Source: Dactylonectria macrodidyma
Taxonomy: Eukaryota; Ascomycota; Sordariomycetes; Hypocreales; Nectriaceae
DNA length: 64,000 nucleotides
Direction: 5' to 3'
NCBI GenBank assembly: GCA_020744425.1
Contig: JAGMUV010000006.1
Span: 434,001-498,000 of the forward strand
In this document: one piece after another, positions 1 to 11,956 of the stretch
Position numbering within the stretch: the first letter of the stretch is position 1
Layout: every line of letters begins with the position of its first letter
Program-made: the position numbers and the translations under genes
The notes under the pieces: model-generated
The model's input: the letters and a program-made list of their open reading frames with translations, nothing else
What the model was told of the DNA's origin: nothing
Database searches by the model: none

Positions 1-1426
1 CCCACGCGCGCTGGTTGACACCGTTTTCGCGCTGTTCCTCGACCTCGGGCTCCTTGTCATCACGTTTGTCGTTGCTGCTGCTAGATCCGGTGGTCTCGCT
101 AGGATTGCTTGTTCCAGTGGTTTCGCTGGCTTCGTTGTCGTTGCTGGCTTTGGTGGTTGTGCTAGCTTCGGTGGTTGTGCTGGCTTCCTTGTCCTTATTG
201 GATTGCTTGTCCTTGTTTTTGTTGAACTCGTTTTGGGCCGTCTCGGCTCCTTCAGATCCTTCCGGTCCGTTGATGCCAGGCGTGTCAGTAAACTTCCAGT
301 CGACCTTGTTGTATGTAATGTTGCCAATGGCGCCCAGGTTAAGGTAGCCAGTGCCAAAGGGAATCTCCTCCGAGTCACCCTCGGCAATTTCGCCGTCCTT
401 GCGTGCGAGAATAAGGAGGTCCCATCTACGGAAGGTTAGCAACTTTGATATTCAATGTTGGATCACGACGAACGGGGGTAGGGGTTAACAAGGTTTAGTT
501 TAACTCACTTTTTCTCTGTGTCGGTTCGGAAGTCGGATCGGTTGCCCCACATGAAGGCAATGTCGGGGATGAGATCGGTCTCGATGCCCTCAACGTCGCC
601 AAACTGCTCGACCAGCCAGTCGTGGCTGGGCTTGTCGCGCGCGGCGAGCTGCAGGTCGTGGTGCTTGACGAAAGACTTTCGGGTAGACTCGATGCGGTTC
701 TCCTTAACCATGTAGATGCTCTGGGGGAAGGCTCGGACGGAGACATTGGTGTAGGTGCGGATCATCTTCATGCGCGACGGTTGGTCCTCCCAGTAGTAAT
801 CGTTGAAGTTGCCGCCGCCGGCCATGATGATGCCGGAATGGGGTCGGTGCTCTTCGAGCCTGGCGGTGAACTTTTCGACGTCGCATCCCTTGTGCATGAA
901 CCCTAAACGAGAGGTGTCAGTTGGTCATACAAAGAGGGAGATGGAAGGCATATGTGAAGACGAGACCACAAGGCATGCAGGCGGGGGGGAATAGATAGAA
1001 GAGAGGGAATGTCATACGGCAGGCTTCCATGGTCTCAATGCCAAGAGTAGCGAGCAACATCTGCTGGGCAGACCAGATAGCGGCATCGCCCTTGTTCTCC
1101 GTCTCGAGATAGCCCCAAATGTTGGCGTAGCGGATGCCCTTGAGGCGCTTCGAGTAGGCGTGGATCAGGCGCTGCTGCAGGTCGTTAACAATGTCCTCGC
1201 AGCCGACGCTGGGGACGGTGGTGAGGTCGTAGGAGATATCGGTGATGTTCTTGCTGTCGGGGATGATGTCGGTCGCGTTCTCGCTCCAGGTGGGATGCCA
1301 TATCGACTCTGGGATGTGGAACGTGGGCATGCCCGTGGTGCCACGGGCGATGAGGACGAGCGAGAAGGAGATGACGAGGGCCACGACGACGTACGTCAGC
1401 CGGCCAAAAGGATTACTGGACAGCAT
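1..1426 (-). CDS. Polysaccharide pyruvyltransferase family protein, type II membrane (3' end cut by window)
   Basis: Three exons are visible: 1426-1018, 902-509 and 425-1, and the frame stays open to the window edge. The first in-frame ATG (1426) precedes a hydrophobic segment at about residues 10-27, giving a Golgi-type signal anchor. After it come family-typical stretches: NKGDAAIW near residue 120, GIIMAGGGNFND in exon 2, and KWDLLILARKDGE across the second splice. The family moves pyruvate from phosphoenolpyruvate onto hexoses of surface glycans; the known fission yeast member is Pvg1, which pyruvylates cell-surface galactose in the Golgi. The C-terminal part turns into a Thr/Ser/Asn/Lys-rich low-complexity tail with short EASTTT-type repeats. 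Substrate and true C-terminus are unknown. The GDP-mannose transporter on the other strand is the next gene and would serve the same compartment. Confidence 0.85.
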
Positions 1427-3475
1427 CGTGCCAGATCTTGCAGAGGAGGAGGCTGCAAAGGAGAGGCTGCACACGATGTTGGGGGGAGTCTTCTCCTAAG
1501 AAGGCGGTTTGAAGAAGGGACGTTGGAAAAAGAGGTCTAGGGCAATTGTAGGCGCTGGCGGTTCTTTTTTGGCCATTTCGAGCAGCGGAGGGCGGAGAGG
1601 CGCAGGGGCGGCTGCTTGGGCCCTTGCCTTACGTAGACGGCCCACGGGTGCATGGATCATTTTCGGGGCGGGGAGTAATAAGGTACGCGGACGGTAGTGA
1701 GTTGAACCTGGGCCACTGCACTGTCAGGGCACCTACCTGGACACTCAGCAGCATCTTCTTTTTGGATGGCGCCACACCCCCCGGAATGGAGTCCAGTTAG
1801 GAAGTAGGATAGTAGGATGGATGGATGGATTTCAGCAGTAAGGTAGGGATGAATGGAGTATGGACATTCAGGGAGGGATGGAGATATGGATACTCCTAGT
1901 CGTGAGTGATCCAGTCAATCCTCACCATCAGTATCAAACATGCAACAGCACCAGCAACAAGCGCTTCCAAGCCTGGCTCTAAAAAAAAAAGGGATAGCCC
2001 ATCTTTCTCGCTATTAACACCCTGTGACTCTTCTTTCACTGGCGCCCTTCCGCTCTTCTCCGGCGCGTTGTGACTCGCTGGCCCAAAGATCCAAAAATTG
2101 AAGTTTCTCGCACCCTCTCTTCCTTACTTCAAACCCCCCTGGCACCTGCCCCATGCAAGCCAAGACATGCGACAATGTGGGAAATGGGGAACGCCAAGCT
2201 GACAAGAGAGCGGAGGGGGACTGACTTGGCCCCCGTCATGAATCCCGCCGCACTCTTAATTTTCCCTTCTTATTTTCCACATCTTTCCACTGCATGCCCA
2301 GATTCAGACAAGAGAGGCCCACGCGGAATGATGATAGCCTTGTTTTGGCCCCCGGTATTGCGGTTCACCCCCCTCGAAGTTCCAAGTGTCGCCCCCAGTT
2401 CTTTTCGCCCCTCCCCCCCCTTGGCATTTGGACTCGCCCCTGCGTATGTGCAGCAACTTGAGTACAGCCCCCGGTTCGTCGTCACCCCCTTTTCTTGGTC
2501 CGTCCGCCCATCCACATGCATTATCAGCTGCAGTGCCTAGTCGTGCGTACGTACGCCTCGCTGATCTTGTGTGGGATGAGCGGGTGGTTCTTCGGTATCT
2601 GTCCACAGCCAGCCGGGAAGAGGCCCTGAGACTTTCTGGTTCAAGGAACTTGGCCCAGGGAATGGGATGCCCCCTTGATCGTGTATGATGGATATGTGCC
2701 CCCACCGCGCGGCCTCGAGGGACAAAAGGTCTGACATTTGACTGAGGGTTTCTTGTCGGTAGGGACCTGGATTATTCCTGTAGCAGACATAATTATCGTC
2801 AACTGCATGCATCTACTCCGTAGGGCCATCATCCGTCGACTTCAGCTTGGACACATGGACCATCACTCCTGGGCAGCCCTCTTTCTGTGGCTGGTTGGGT
2901 GCCCTGTGCTTCTAGACTCCAGTGGCTGGACTCCTCAAAATGGCTGGGTTCTCGCACTGTGATTCAGCTGTCCACTGTGTAAAGCCTCCACCCCTTGTCC
3001 TTCCATGATGAAAGAATCTTCGGGGCTCCTCTAAAAATGCTTGTCTGAAACCGGCCCCCGATCCGTGTACCGTTTTGCCGCTCCCCCCTGCGCCGTCCGT
3101 CGCGATACCGTTATGATTGGGGGTGTCTAATAATAAGTAATCCTACGGTACGTTGGAAAAAAAAGGGAGATCCAACCAATCGATTGCGATTCATCCGGAG
3201 AGGTGCATTGATTCTTGCGTACTCCTGCTTGCCGCAGCCCGTGTTGCCGTTGCACTGCCCCCCCTTGTCCACAAATTTCGACGTCAAGATCTGTGGTTCT
3301 CCAGCGACGCCTGGCCTCGTTTGTTCTCCGACTTTTCTTTTGCTTCCCTCCTTATCTTCGACTGTTTACGATCTCCATCTTTTTTCGCCTGTCTGCCTTT
3401 TTTCCGATCACGATTCGTTGATCTTTTCGCTCGTTTCACCGTTTGCCGCCAACCCGCACAAACCTCCCGCCCATC
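1427..3475. other. Intergenic region between divergent genes, no gene seen
   Basis: About 2 kb between the start codons of two divergent genes, so it should hold both promoters. It contains a short GGAT tandem repeat (1815-1830), an A10 tract (1981-1990) and a 12-base palindrome made of GTAC units (2545-2556). Pyrimidine-rich stretches lie just before the ATG at 3476. Reading frames here are short and resemble no family I know. Confidence 0.6.
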
Positions 3476-4738
3476 ATGGTCGCCGACAACAAAGACGAGG
3501 AGGCGGGCATCCCGATGCTCGACAACTTCGACGGAGGCAACCGAGACGATGCCGTCGACGCGCGACCGCCTCCCGCGACGCTGCGATCGCGATTGCCGCA
3601 GTCGCTGTCCGATGTCGTCGACAATGCGCCCGTCTCCGTCCTGGCCTACTGCTTCTCGTCCATTAGCATGACCGTCGTCAACAAGTACGTCGTGTCGGGC
3701 AGCTACTGGAACTTGACGTTTCTGTACCTCGCCATCCAGGCCGTCGTCTGCATCATTGCCATCCTGGCGTGCAACAAGTTTGGCTTGATCCAGCTCAGCA
3801 CCTTTGACCCCGTCAAGGCTAAGAGATGTACGTTATCTCCCTGATACCATGACAGCCTCCAAGAAAGACCAGCCACTGACTTGTGTTTGTTCCAGGGTTC
3901 CCCATCTCCCTCCTCCTCGTCGGTATGATCTACACCAGCACCAAGGCCCTGCAGTTCCTCTCGGTACCCGTCTACACCATCTTCAAGAACCTGACCATCA
4001 TCGCCATTGCTTACGGCGAGGTCCTCTGGTTTGGCGGTCGTGTGACCCCGCATGCCCTGCTCTCCTTTGGACTGATGGTGCTGAGCTCTGTCGTTGCTGC
4101 CTGGGCCGATATCCAGAGTGCCGTCGCCAGCGATGGAGAATCGGGCGAGAAGAACAACATGTCGACCCTCAACCTTGGATACACCTGGATGGCGCTCAAT
4201 GTCTTTTGCACTGCTACCTACGTCTTGGGCATGCGCAAGGTGATTAAGCAGATGAACTTCAAGGACATGGACAGTATGTATCTCCTTTATCAATCGTGGT
4301 TGCTTAACTAACATGATAACTCCAGCCATGTTCTACAACACCCTCCTCACCATCCCTGTCCTCTTCGCCTTCTCCATCCTCACCGAGGACTGGTCCAGCG
4401 CCAACTTCGCCGCCAACTTCCCCGTCGAGTCCCGCAATCGCATCTTCGTCGGCATCTTCTACTCTGGCGTGGCCGCCATCTTCATCTCGTACTGCTCCGC
4501 CTGGTGCATCCGCGTCACCTCGTCCACCACCTACTCCATGGTCGGCGCCCTCAACAAGCTGCCCATCGCCGTTAGCGGCCTCATCTTCTTCTCCGCCCCC
4601 GTGACGTTTGGCAGCGTGTCGGCCATCTTTATCGGCTTCATCAGCGGTATCGTGTATGCCTGGGCTAAGGCCAAGGAGTCCAAGGACAAGGCTGCTGCTC
4701 TCCCTACCAACTCGGAGGGTCAAGAGGAGCGAAAATAG
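3476..4738 (+). CDS. VRG4: GDP-mannose transporter (Golgi nucleotide-sugar transporter)
   Basis: Exons 3476-3827, 3896-4273 and 4326-4738 encode 380 residues with about ten hydrophobic segments. The GALNK nucleotide-sugar signature sits in the last exon ([12 protein letters not shown]), and the N-terminal half has the conserved [12 protein letters not shown] block. Both are hallmarks of the Vrg4/GmtA family, which exchanges cytosolic GDP-mannose for GMP across the Golgi membrane to feed mannosylation of proteins, lipids and cell-wall mannans. The cytosolic N-terminus (about 45 residues) is acidic and the C-terminus ends in Lys/Glu-rich residues, as usual for the family. Start choice: the ATG at 3476 is followed directly by a typical family N-terminus. 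A branch-like CTAAC lies about 14 bases before the second acceptor. Length matches the family. Confidence 0.95.
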
Positions 4739-5107
4739 AGCCCGGCTGACGCTGGGAATCTAGAACCACATAGACGAGTGTATGTTAAGTGTGCCTATAG
4801 AAATAGAAACCAATTCACGCGTACTGCATTTTGTCTCGATAGGAATGATGCATTGGGCGCCATGTTATTACAATTTTATTCTTTGCGAATCTGAAAATAT
4901 CGGGCGTATCGAAACGATGATGACATCGTCTAGTTCGACATTGCCAGTCGTATCTAATCAGTGGTTGTGAATCAGCCAGTTCCACTTTCAGGTCCAAGGT
5001 GCCGTGGTTCCACCTAATGAACAACCTTTCAAGTATTGAGTCAATTTCTCTCACCATATACCGCGCCTTTCACATCATACACAACTGCATGTGAAATCGT
5101 CAGCATC
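4739..5107. other. Intergenic region, no gene seen
   Basis: 3' flank of the GDP-mannose transporter and promoter of the bisphosphatase gene, both on the plus strand. The sequence is AT-richer than its neighbours and holds no convincing reading frame. Confidence 0.6.
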
Positions 5108-6124
5108 ATGTCAGGTAAAGAAGAACCTGGAGAAAGCAGCGAGCTCGTCTCGTGGCTTCACACTCTCAACCGCTCGGCCTCCCGCAACGCCCTCTACACA
5201 AACGTCATCCCCGCGCTGCTCAACGGCGTCGCCCAGATCGGCCAGGCTCTTAGGTCTGCGACAAAAGTCGCCCTCGTCGGGTCGGCGAATGCCTTTGGCG
5301 ACGAGCAGCTCAACGTCGACGTGCTGGCGGAGCAGATTCTCCGCGATGTCATTGCGCAGTGCCCCGCCATCTGCACCGCGAGCAGCGAGGAGGATCCCGT
5401 TGAGCGGCCTGCGAGGCTAGACGGGACGAAGCTGAGTGACGGCGAGGAGCAGTATGCGGTGGCGTTTGATCCGCTTGATGGAAGCTCGATTATTGCGCCC
5501 AATTGGACCGTCGGCACCATCATTGGCGTCTGGGACGGCGTCTCGGCGCTGAACCAGGATCCAGCCACCAGGCAAGTCGCCTCTATTCTCGGCGTCTATG
5601 GGCCGCGCACCACGGCCATTGTTGCCCTGCGTGTCCCGGGCACCGATGACGTCTGCTTCGAAGTCGGCCTCACCGGCACCGGCACACCCCGATGCTCCGT
5701 CGTCCGGCCGTCGGTGCAGCTCGCATCGCCGCCCTTCACCACGCGGTACTTTGCGCCGGCCAACCTCCGCGCGGCGGCCGAAGACCCGGCATATATGGCC
5801 CTCATCACCAAGTTCGTACAGGAGAAGTACACGCTGCGGTACTCGGGCGGATTGATCCCGGACGTCGTGCACGCGCTGGTCAAGGGTCACGGCGTCTACG
5901 TGTCACCCGTGACGGCCGCCAGCCGGGCTAAGCTGCGCCGGCTGTACGAGCTGTGTCCCGTGGCACTTGTCGTTGAGTGTGCTGGCGGCCGGGCGGTCGA
6001 TCCGGCGGGTGGTGAGAGGGTGCTTGGACGGGTGGTGGTGGATTGTGATGAGCGGGGAGGGCTGATATGCGGGACGGCGAGTGAGGTTGAGGCTGTCAAG
6101 GATGCTCTGCTGGGACAGTCATAG
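5108..6124 (+). CDS. Class I FBPase-like sugar bisphosphatase (sedoheptulose-1,7-bisphosphatase-like)
   Basis: Single exon, 338 residues from the ATG at 5108; the frame opens further upstream but without an ATG. The metal/substrate-binding core DPLDGSS lies near residue 125, preceded by the acidic SSEEDP motif. A later RYSGGLIPDVVH block matches the class I fructose-1,6-bisphosphatase fold. The spacing and the GSANAFGDEQLNVDVLAE start resemble the divergent fungal group often annotated as sedoheptulose-1,7-bisphosphatase rather than canonical Fbp1, which would also have a longer N-terminus. It probably dephosphorylates a C1 sugar phosphate in the cytosol, linking the pentose-phosphate pool and glycolysis. 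Substrate preference cannot be read from the sequence. Third codon positions are strongly G/C. Confidence 0.85.
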   Translation: MSGKEEPGESSELVSWLHTLNRSASRNALYTNVIPALLNGVAQIGQALRSATKVALVGSANAFGDEQLNVDVLAEQILRDVIAQCPAICTASSEEDPVERPARLDGTKLSDGEEQYAVAFDPLDGSSIIAPNWTVGTIIGVWDGVSALNQDPATRQVASILGVYGPRTTAIVALRVPGTDDVCFEVGLTGTGTPRCSVVRPSVQLASPPFTTRYFAPANLRAAAEDPAYMALITKFVQEKYTLRYSGGLIPDVVHALVKGHGVYVSPVTAASRAKLRRLYELCPVALVVECAGGRAVDPAGGERVLGRVVVDCDERGGLICGTASEVEAVKDALLGQS

Positions 6125-7177
6125 TTATGTCAATGGGTTGGCCTGGCCTGATGAGTTGGTTAGTGACATTGCTGAGCGTCCGAGTCTCTGGCGTCTTGAC
6201 ATAGTTGAGGTATCGTGACAGTTCACACGCCTCTGTCAAGATCCTTTGCTCGATGCAGCCAGCTATCACCATCATCACATGCAACATCCTCATCCCTCTC
6301 CTCAACCAAGTAGCAGCACTAAAACCCCACCGTGGTCTGCATCGAATGTCAAGCTGTCAACGCTTCCACCCCTCGTCTCCGGCGGAACAACTCCGTCCAC
6401 CAGTCACCGCCAGATCCTGTGCCGAATAACCACCCGCCCAGCATTTCTACCCCAGCTTCCCCAGTTTCTCCAGCAAAGACGTTTCCTATTTGGTCTTTTG
6501 TTCTGTCTACCCCGGAAAATGACGACGTGCATTTTTTTCCACCTCGTGGCTGGACGACGTGTTAGACCGCCTGTTCAAGAGTTGTCGTGGGGTTCGAGAC
6601 TTGGAGAGACGTATTGGGGGTTGCGGGGGCCGCTTTTGGCTTGGTCGGCCGATGAGGAGGTTGAGGGGGCATGTGGAAGAATTTCAGCCCGAGGGGATAG
6701 CACGTTGGGGAGCCGTGAGGTTGCAAGTCGTCGAAGACTTCAGTAAGCTGGATCTATTGGAGCAGAAGAAATGTTGAATGTCATAGCAGGTATTGTATAA
6801 ATTGGCTGAAACAGCAATTTGTATACGCCTGTGAGGAATATACCAATTGTGAACTCTAAAGACAAGAAAATCAAAGCTTCACACGGTCCACCCTTTTAAA
6901 CAAAAACATCGAAGGTATCTACTGATTGGTGGAATGTTCCAACATGGGCTGTCCGGAGCCATGCTCAATACCTTCAACCACGATGCTTCTCAGAGTGACG
7001 ACAGGTATGAATATTAGATAGGATGGGTATAATATTATTCTATTGGTGGATATGACTTTGGGTAGGTATCCAGAACATTCAGTCTCTTGATATAAATACA
7101 CAAGTGATTCTGACCTCACGATATCTTCTCTGTGCTATTATCTAGACTCAGCTTCACCTTCCTGGTTCTCTGCCAAG
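6125..7177. other. Intergenic region, no gene seen
   Basis: 3' flank of the bisphosphatase gene and promoter of the pectin methylesterase gene. AT content rises from about 6780 on, with several TATAAA-like strings (for example near 6797 and 7091). Open frames of up to 166 codons exist around 6250-6750 but have no start context, no family resemblance and biased low-complexity composition. Confidence 0.55.
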
Positions 7178-8194
7178 ATGCTTGTAAAACGGCTCCTCGT
7201 GCTCGTGAGCATACTTTCCGGCTCTGTAGCCAAATCCTGCAAGGGCCGTTATGCTCGCACTCAACCTGCGTCTGGTGCTCTCGTGGTCGACGGCTCTGGG
7301 GAATACAAGGACAGCTTCGGCACCCTTGGCGAGGCTGTGACTGCCCTGAATACGACCACGCTTGACGAGCAAGTCATCTTTGTCCTCCCAGGAACCTACA
7401 AGGAACAGGTGTACATTGGGCCGCTCGCTGGCCCTTTGAAAGTCCAAGGATACACCTGCGACACGCGGTCGTACGCCGACAACCAAGTCACCCTGACCAA
7501 CAACATCTCGCGCCAGTCTCCCAACATCACCAAGAACGACGAAACTGCGACGCTTCGGCTCTGGTCCGCCGGCGTCAAGCTGTACAACCTCGACGTGGCC
7601 AACACATTCGGCGCCGCAGCAACCAGCGGCCAGGCCCTCGCCCTGAGCGCACAAAACACCGACCAGGGCTTCTACGGGTGCCGCTTCGAGGGCTGGCAGG
7701 ACACCATCTACGCCAACGAGGGCCGACAGATCTACGCACGCACGTACATTAGTGGTGCTGTCGACTTCATCTTTGGGTTGCGTGCGGCGGCATGGTTCGA
7801 GGACTGCGATATTGATGTGCTCGGTGATGGATACATCACGGCCAATGGGAGGGACTCGGCGGACAACGACTCCTTTTACGTCTTCAACCAGTGTCGGGTA
7901 TCTGGGTCCGCCGGCGTGGCGTCGACGTACCTGGGCCGGCCGTGGCGGACCTTTTCGCGCGTCGTGTTCCAGAAGACAGCGCTCGGAGACGTGGTGCATC
8001 CGGAGGGATGGTCTCGGTGGGATAGCGTGCAGAGCGTCGACGATGTTGTGTATGGCGAATACAAGAACAGAGGCGTTGGGGCGCAGGGTGTGAGGGCGAA
8101 CTTTAGCAGCCAGCTTCCTGCGCCGGTTAAGATTACGGAGCTTATGGGGGCTACCTTTACGAAGGAGTGGTGGGTGGACAAGAAGTATCTCTAG
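7178..8194 (+). CDS. Secreted pectin methylesterase (CE8 family)
   Basis: Single exon, 338 residues. A signal peptide of about 18 residues (hydrophobic core then SGSVAKS) starts at the ATG at 7178. CE8 motifs appear in order: GTYKEQVYI near residue 72, GWQDTIYA with the catalytic glutamine/aspartate region near 173, YISGAVDFIFG with the nucleophilic aspartate near 192, and YLGRPWR near 250. The family demethylates homogalacturonan, releasing methanol and opening pectin to lyases and polygalacturonases, so it acts outside the cell on plant walls. Length is normal for a fungal single-domain enzyme without a carbohydrate-binding module. Several NxS/T sites support secretion. The Zn2Cys6 regulator gene immediately downstream is convergent; a link between them is not shown. 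Confidence 0.95.
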   Translation: MLVKRLLVLVSILSGSVAKSCKGRYARTQPASGALVVDGSGEYKDSFGTLGEAVTALNTTTLDEQVIFVLPGTYKEQVYIGPLAGPLKVQGYTCDTRSYADNQVTLTNNISRQSPNITKNDETATLRLWSAGVKLYNLDVANTFGAAATSGQALALSAQNTDQGFYGCRFEGWQDTIYANEGRQIYARTYISGAVDFIFGLRAAAWFEDCDIDVLGDGYITANGRDSADNDSFYVFNQCRVSGSAGVASTYLGRPWRTFSRVVFQKTALGDVVHPEGWSRWDSVQSVDDVVYGEYKNRGVGAQGVRANFSSQLPAPVKITELMGATFTKEWWVDKKYL

Positions 8195-8481
8195 AGTAGG
8201 TAGCAATGGATGGCGATGAGTTGGTGATTTGCAAAGGGCTGATATATATGTCCACAGGAGGGGCTTGGGTTTATGTTATGAATCATCTATCATGATAAGT
8301 TGAACACGAATAGTGGCAACACGGTTCCCATAACTAGTGTTGCATAATTAGACACCATGGTGAAATATTTGTATCATAATATTAAATCACATTGCTGGGT
8401 ATAGATTCTTAAGCTCTCTGTGACATCCTTCATCCACTCATGACCCTTCTTTATACATTGAAATCCAAAACATCACCTGCC

Positions 8482-10415
8482 CTATCCAAACACCGTCCAC
8501 GACTTCGTGCCAGCCATGACATCCATCCAGTGACTCTGCTCTAGCGCCGTATCCTGATCAAACGCCGACCAAATCGCCAACAGCAGCTGCCGGGCGACGA
8601 CGACCGAGTTGGACAAAATGCCCTGCTCCAGCTCGCCCAGCCGCGTGAGAAGAAACCCCCTCGCCTGCGAGACTTCGAGGCCGTTAACGTCCAATGAGAA
8701 TGGCTTCAGATCCTGGGCTGTGTCATGCTCTGTGATGGACAAGGGGACGTCCGCCGTGTCGTGGCGCAGGCCGCTACCGGCACATACGCAGATCAGCGGC
8801 TGCAGGCACCGCATGGGGGACGAGGCGGGAATTTCCTCGAGGATCTTGCTGATGCGGACGGCGAGGCCTGTTACCCATTGGCTCTGCGGCACGTGGGCGC
8901 CTCCGGCTTCTGTGCCGGGGAGGCGTCTTGATAGCAAGTCGGGGAAGCTTTGATATAGCTGCAGTAGTGAGGATAGGCGAAAGGCCTCTGTGGCGTGGTA
9001 TAAGTCAGTTCGTAGGGAGTGTTTCTCGCTCTTGATATCCGAGGCTTCTTCGGATTCGGTCGGAACCTCGATGGACAAAAGCCTCTCCTCAAGTCGTTGC
9101 CCCTCTGAAATATCATGCAAGGCTTGAAGCATCCTGGTATAAGTGGCGATTGGTCTGTGGCGCCACAGGTCTCGAGACTTGCGACAGAGCGCTATTGACT
9201 TGCCGAGTAACATAACGATTCCCGTCGATACACCCGTCCAGGGATGCAGGCCCAGCGGATCCAGGACGGGGTCGATGGCGTTCCACTCCAAGAGCGCGCT
9301 GAGGTCTTCCTCGCGGTTACTGACGATGCCCCGGAGCATCTGCTCGTAGACGAGACACCCCCTGAAGAAGCCCAGCAGCTGGCGGTCCTCCTGATGCAGT
9401 GAGTGCATGTTGAGCTCGAGAAGATCCAGCACGAGGCGAGCGTTTCCCAGGTACTGCAGCCCGAGCTCCCTGGCGTCGACCCAGCTACACGACGAGCTCA
9501 TGCAGAACAGGGATATGAGCAAGCCGGCCGGGACAGAGGACACAGAGTTAGGTGCCTGAAACAAAGCCTGCAGCTCCTTGATCAGCGCCTGGTTGGCGCG
9601 GCGAGGGGCGAGCGCGGCAATCTCCTTGACGCCTGGCGAGTCGATGACGAGTGACGTGCTGGCCATGCTCTGCAGGGAGTAGAAGACGACCTCGGACGAG
9701 CCCCAGAGGGACGAGCAGAGGCGGCGGAACGGGTTGGCAGGTGAGTCAAAGGCGGACCAGACGCCGCAGACGGATTTGAACCAGAGCTCAACTAGCCGGG
9801 TGGATGGTTGAGTTAGGCTTTGGCATAGGTTGGGGGGGCTCTGCGATACTTGGCGGTGATCGTTGGCGTGATTTATCTCTGCAGGGTCTGGATACTTGGT
9901 GAGGAGTTTGGGTGAGATGATGAGGTTGTCGTCATGTTGTGATGCGAGTTCTGCTTCGCTTCCTTGACGACGGCCAGTCTCTACGTGAAAGGTCGAGGTA
10001 TTGCTAGTGAGGAGGGCGGGGGAAGATGGCGTATGGTCTAGGGTTGAGTCCCCATCCTGCGTATAGCTGAAGGCTGGTGTATTGGTGGTAGATGGTTTTT
10101 TTTCCTGCATTTGCGGCGCCGCCTGTGCGAGTATCGACTCGGACGCAGCAGAGGCGAGCTGCTCGAACTCGACCGGCTCTGCTGTCGTCGCCGAGCCGCG
10201 GCGATTCTCATACTTTGTGGACCATTTCAGGTCTTTTTGATAGCCTGGACAGGAGACACCGCGCGAGACGCAATTGCGGCAGTGTGGCGTCTCTTCACCG
10301 CACTTGAGCTGCGTTGATGTGTGAGATAATGCTGTATACAGGAGAGAGATGGTGTAGGTACCCGTTTGATCTTACAGGTCCGACATCCGGCCCGGGATTT
10401 AGACCGGCACTTCAT
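8482..10415 (-). CDS. Zn2Cys6 transcription factor with C-terminal fungal-specific regulatory domain
   Basis: Two exons: 10415-10362 and 10308-8482, 626 residues. The zinc cluster spans the splice: exon 1 ends just after CRTCKIKR and exon 2 begins LKCGEETPHCRNC, giving the exact C-x2-C-x6-C-x6-C-x2-C-x6-C spacing. The 53-nt intron (10309-10361) thus sits between the second and third cysteines, a common place in this family. The rest is a largely helical region with SSLWGSSEVVFYSLQSMA and further blocks typical of the Fungal_trans_2-like domain. A Ser/Thr-rich linker joins the two parts. It should bind CGG-type elements in the nucleus; target genes are unknown. An in-frame GTG seven codons upstream was not chosen because the ATG at 10415 directly precedes the basic start of the cluster. 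Confidence 0.88.
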
Positions 10416-11956
10416 TTCTTCCTTCTCTTGGCACACGTCTGGGTTTGCCTTGGCATCGACGACACAAAATCTGGGGTTACGTGGAGACGGGAGAGCAGAG
10501 TGACGGAGTGCCTAATGCAAGGTGTTTCGTAATGGAAAATCGACTCGACAACGAGTAAAGCTACCCGTGCCAAGATAATGACAATGCGGGGTAAAGCAGA
10601 TAGAGTGACGGGCTGGCTTGATAAAGGACCGCTTGCGTATCCCCATCGCAGACACTGCAGCCGTAGTCTAGAGGGTCTAGAGGGATCCCTGCTTTTGGCC
10701 TGTCTCTGTGCTTCCCCTCCCTTTCTTTTTGCTATCAGCAAGCGAGACGTTTCTCAAGAGGATAAAGTGCCGGACATCCGATGCCTGGAATCCCAGCGTG
10801 TCACTCGGGGACAGGGTCCTATCATTTCAGCGGGAGATGATAAGTGGGCGAGCACAGCTTCGCACGCGTCACGCTGACAGGCTGGTGCAACGCGAGCCTT
10901 CTAACCATATGCGGTATCTTTTGGGGCCATTGATAAGGCCTCTGCATGTCACTCGGGATGGCCATAAAAAGAGCCAAAGACGGGACATTGTGCCAGGTCC
11001 GAAACAGATGAATCTCCGGCTAGGTCTTGGGGGGTAGGAATCGAGACACATGCACACTTGGTCCGTCGCGTTGCCTTTTTTGAATTGCAACCCTCGGCAG
11101 GATGGTGGATGGTGGATGGTTGGTGACATGGTGTTCCACTCCCTGTTAGCACCGCGATGTGACCATCTGTTGTGCGAGCTTGCACGGATGAGTAGGACAC
11201 AGACTCATCCCATTTCTTCACGTCGTGATTACTTAGCTGGTATTACTTGAGATGGTTAATTTCCGTTCAGCGCAATCCTCAAAGTGACGATAACCCGCTC
11301 CTCCCAGGCTCGGGTCATCACACTGTACCGAGACCGCATCGTCGACATCAACACGTCCACCCATTCCCAAGAGGCAACCATTCTCATAGCCTGTAACTCA
11401 GCTTCTACTCCAACCTTTTGCTCCAAGCCCCAACTTCCTGTCTGCTGATCCCCCTCCCCTCCCCCATCGATTACTGTGGATCTTTTTGCTCAATTGGGCC
11501 ATAGTAAACGGCTCCCAGCCCGTCACCAGCGCCCACCAGGACATTTTTCCCAGTTCCAGCCTAGCTCGCTCCAGCCCGCTTGTTCATGCAATGCGACTAG
11601 GAATCTGAGTTCACTCCTTCGATACATCGTCACCTCAGTCAAAGCCGCCGTGGCGTTTTGTACTCTTTTTGTGTGCTTGACCTCGATTAAGCTATCAGAG
11701 GCGTGTTGCTGTGTTCCCGCCAATGGCGTCCGCAGCTTCCGCGCTTATCGTTGCCTGAAGCTCTTGATGACGGCTGGTGTTCTAGACTCGTGAGTGTAGC
11801 AAGGTAGCATATATAATCACCGTAGCCTCTCTCGAATTGCGTTTCGCCTCTAGTCCTGCTCCCCGTTTCGCCCAGGCCATTTCTCGCCGTGGCATCGTGC
11901 TACTAATTACTGACTTACTACTGCTGCCTCTTCAATACCAAACTGAGGATTTAATC
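10416..11956. other. Intergenic region between divergent genes, no gene seen
   Basis: About 1.5 kb separating a minus-strand regulator and a plus-strand permease. It carries no frame with family resemblance. The 600 bases before the permease are C/T-rich, as is usual for strongly transcribed fungal promoters and leaders. A short direct repeat of GGATGGT units lies near 11100-11121. Confidence 0.55.
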
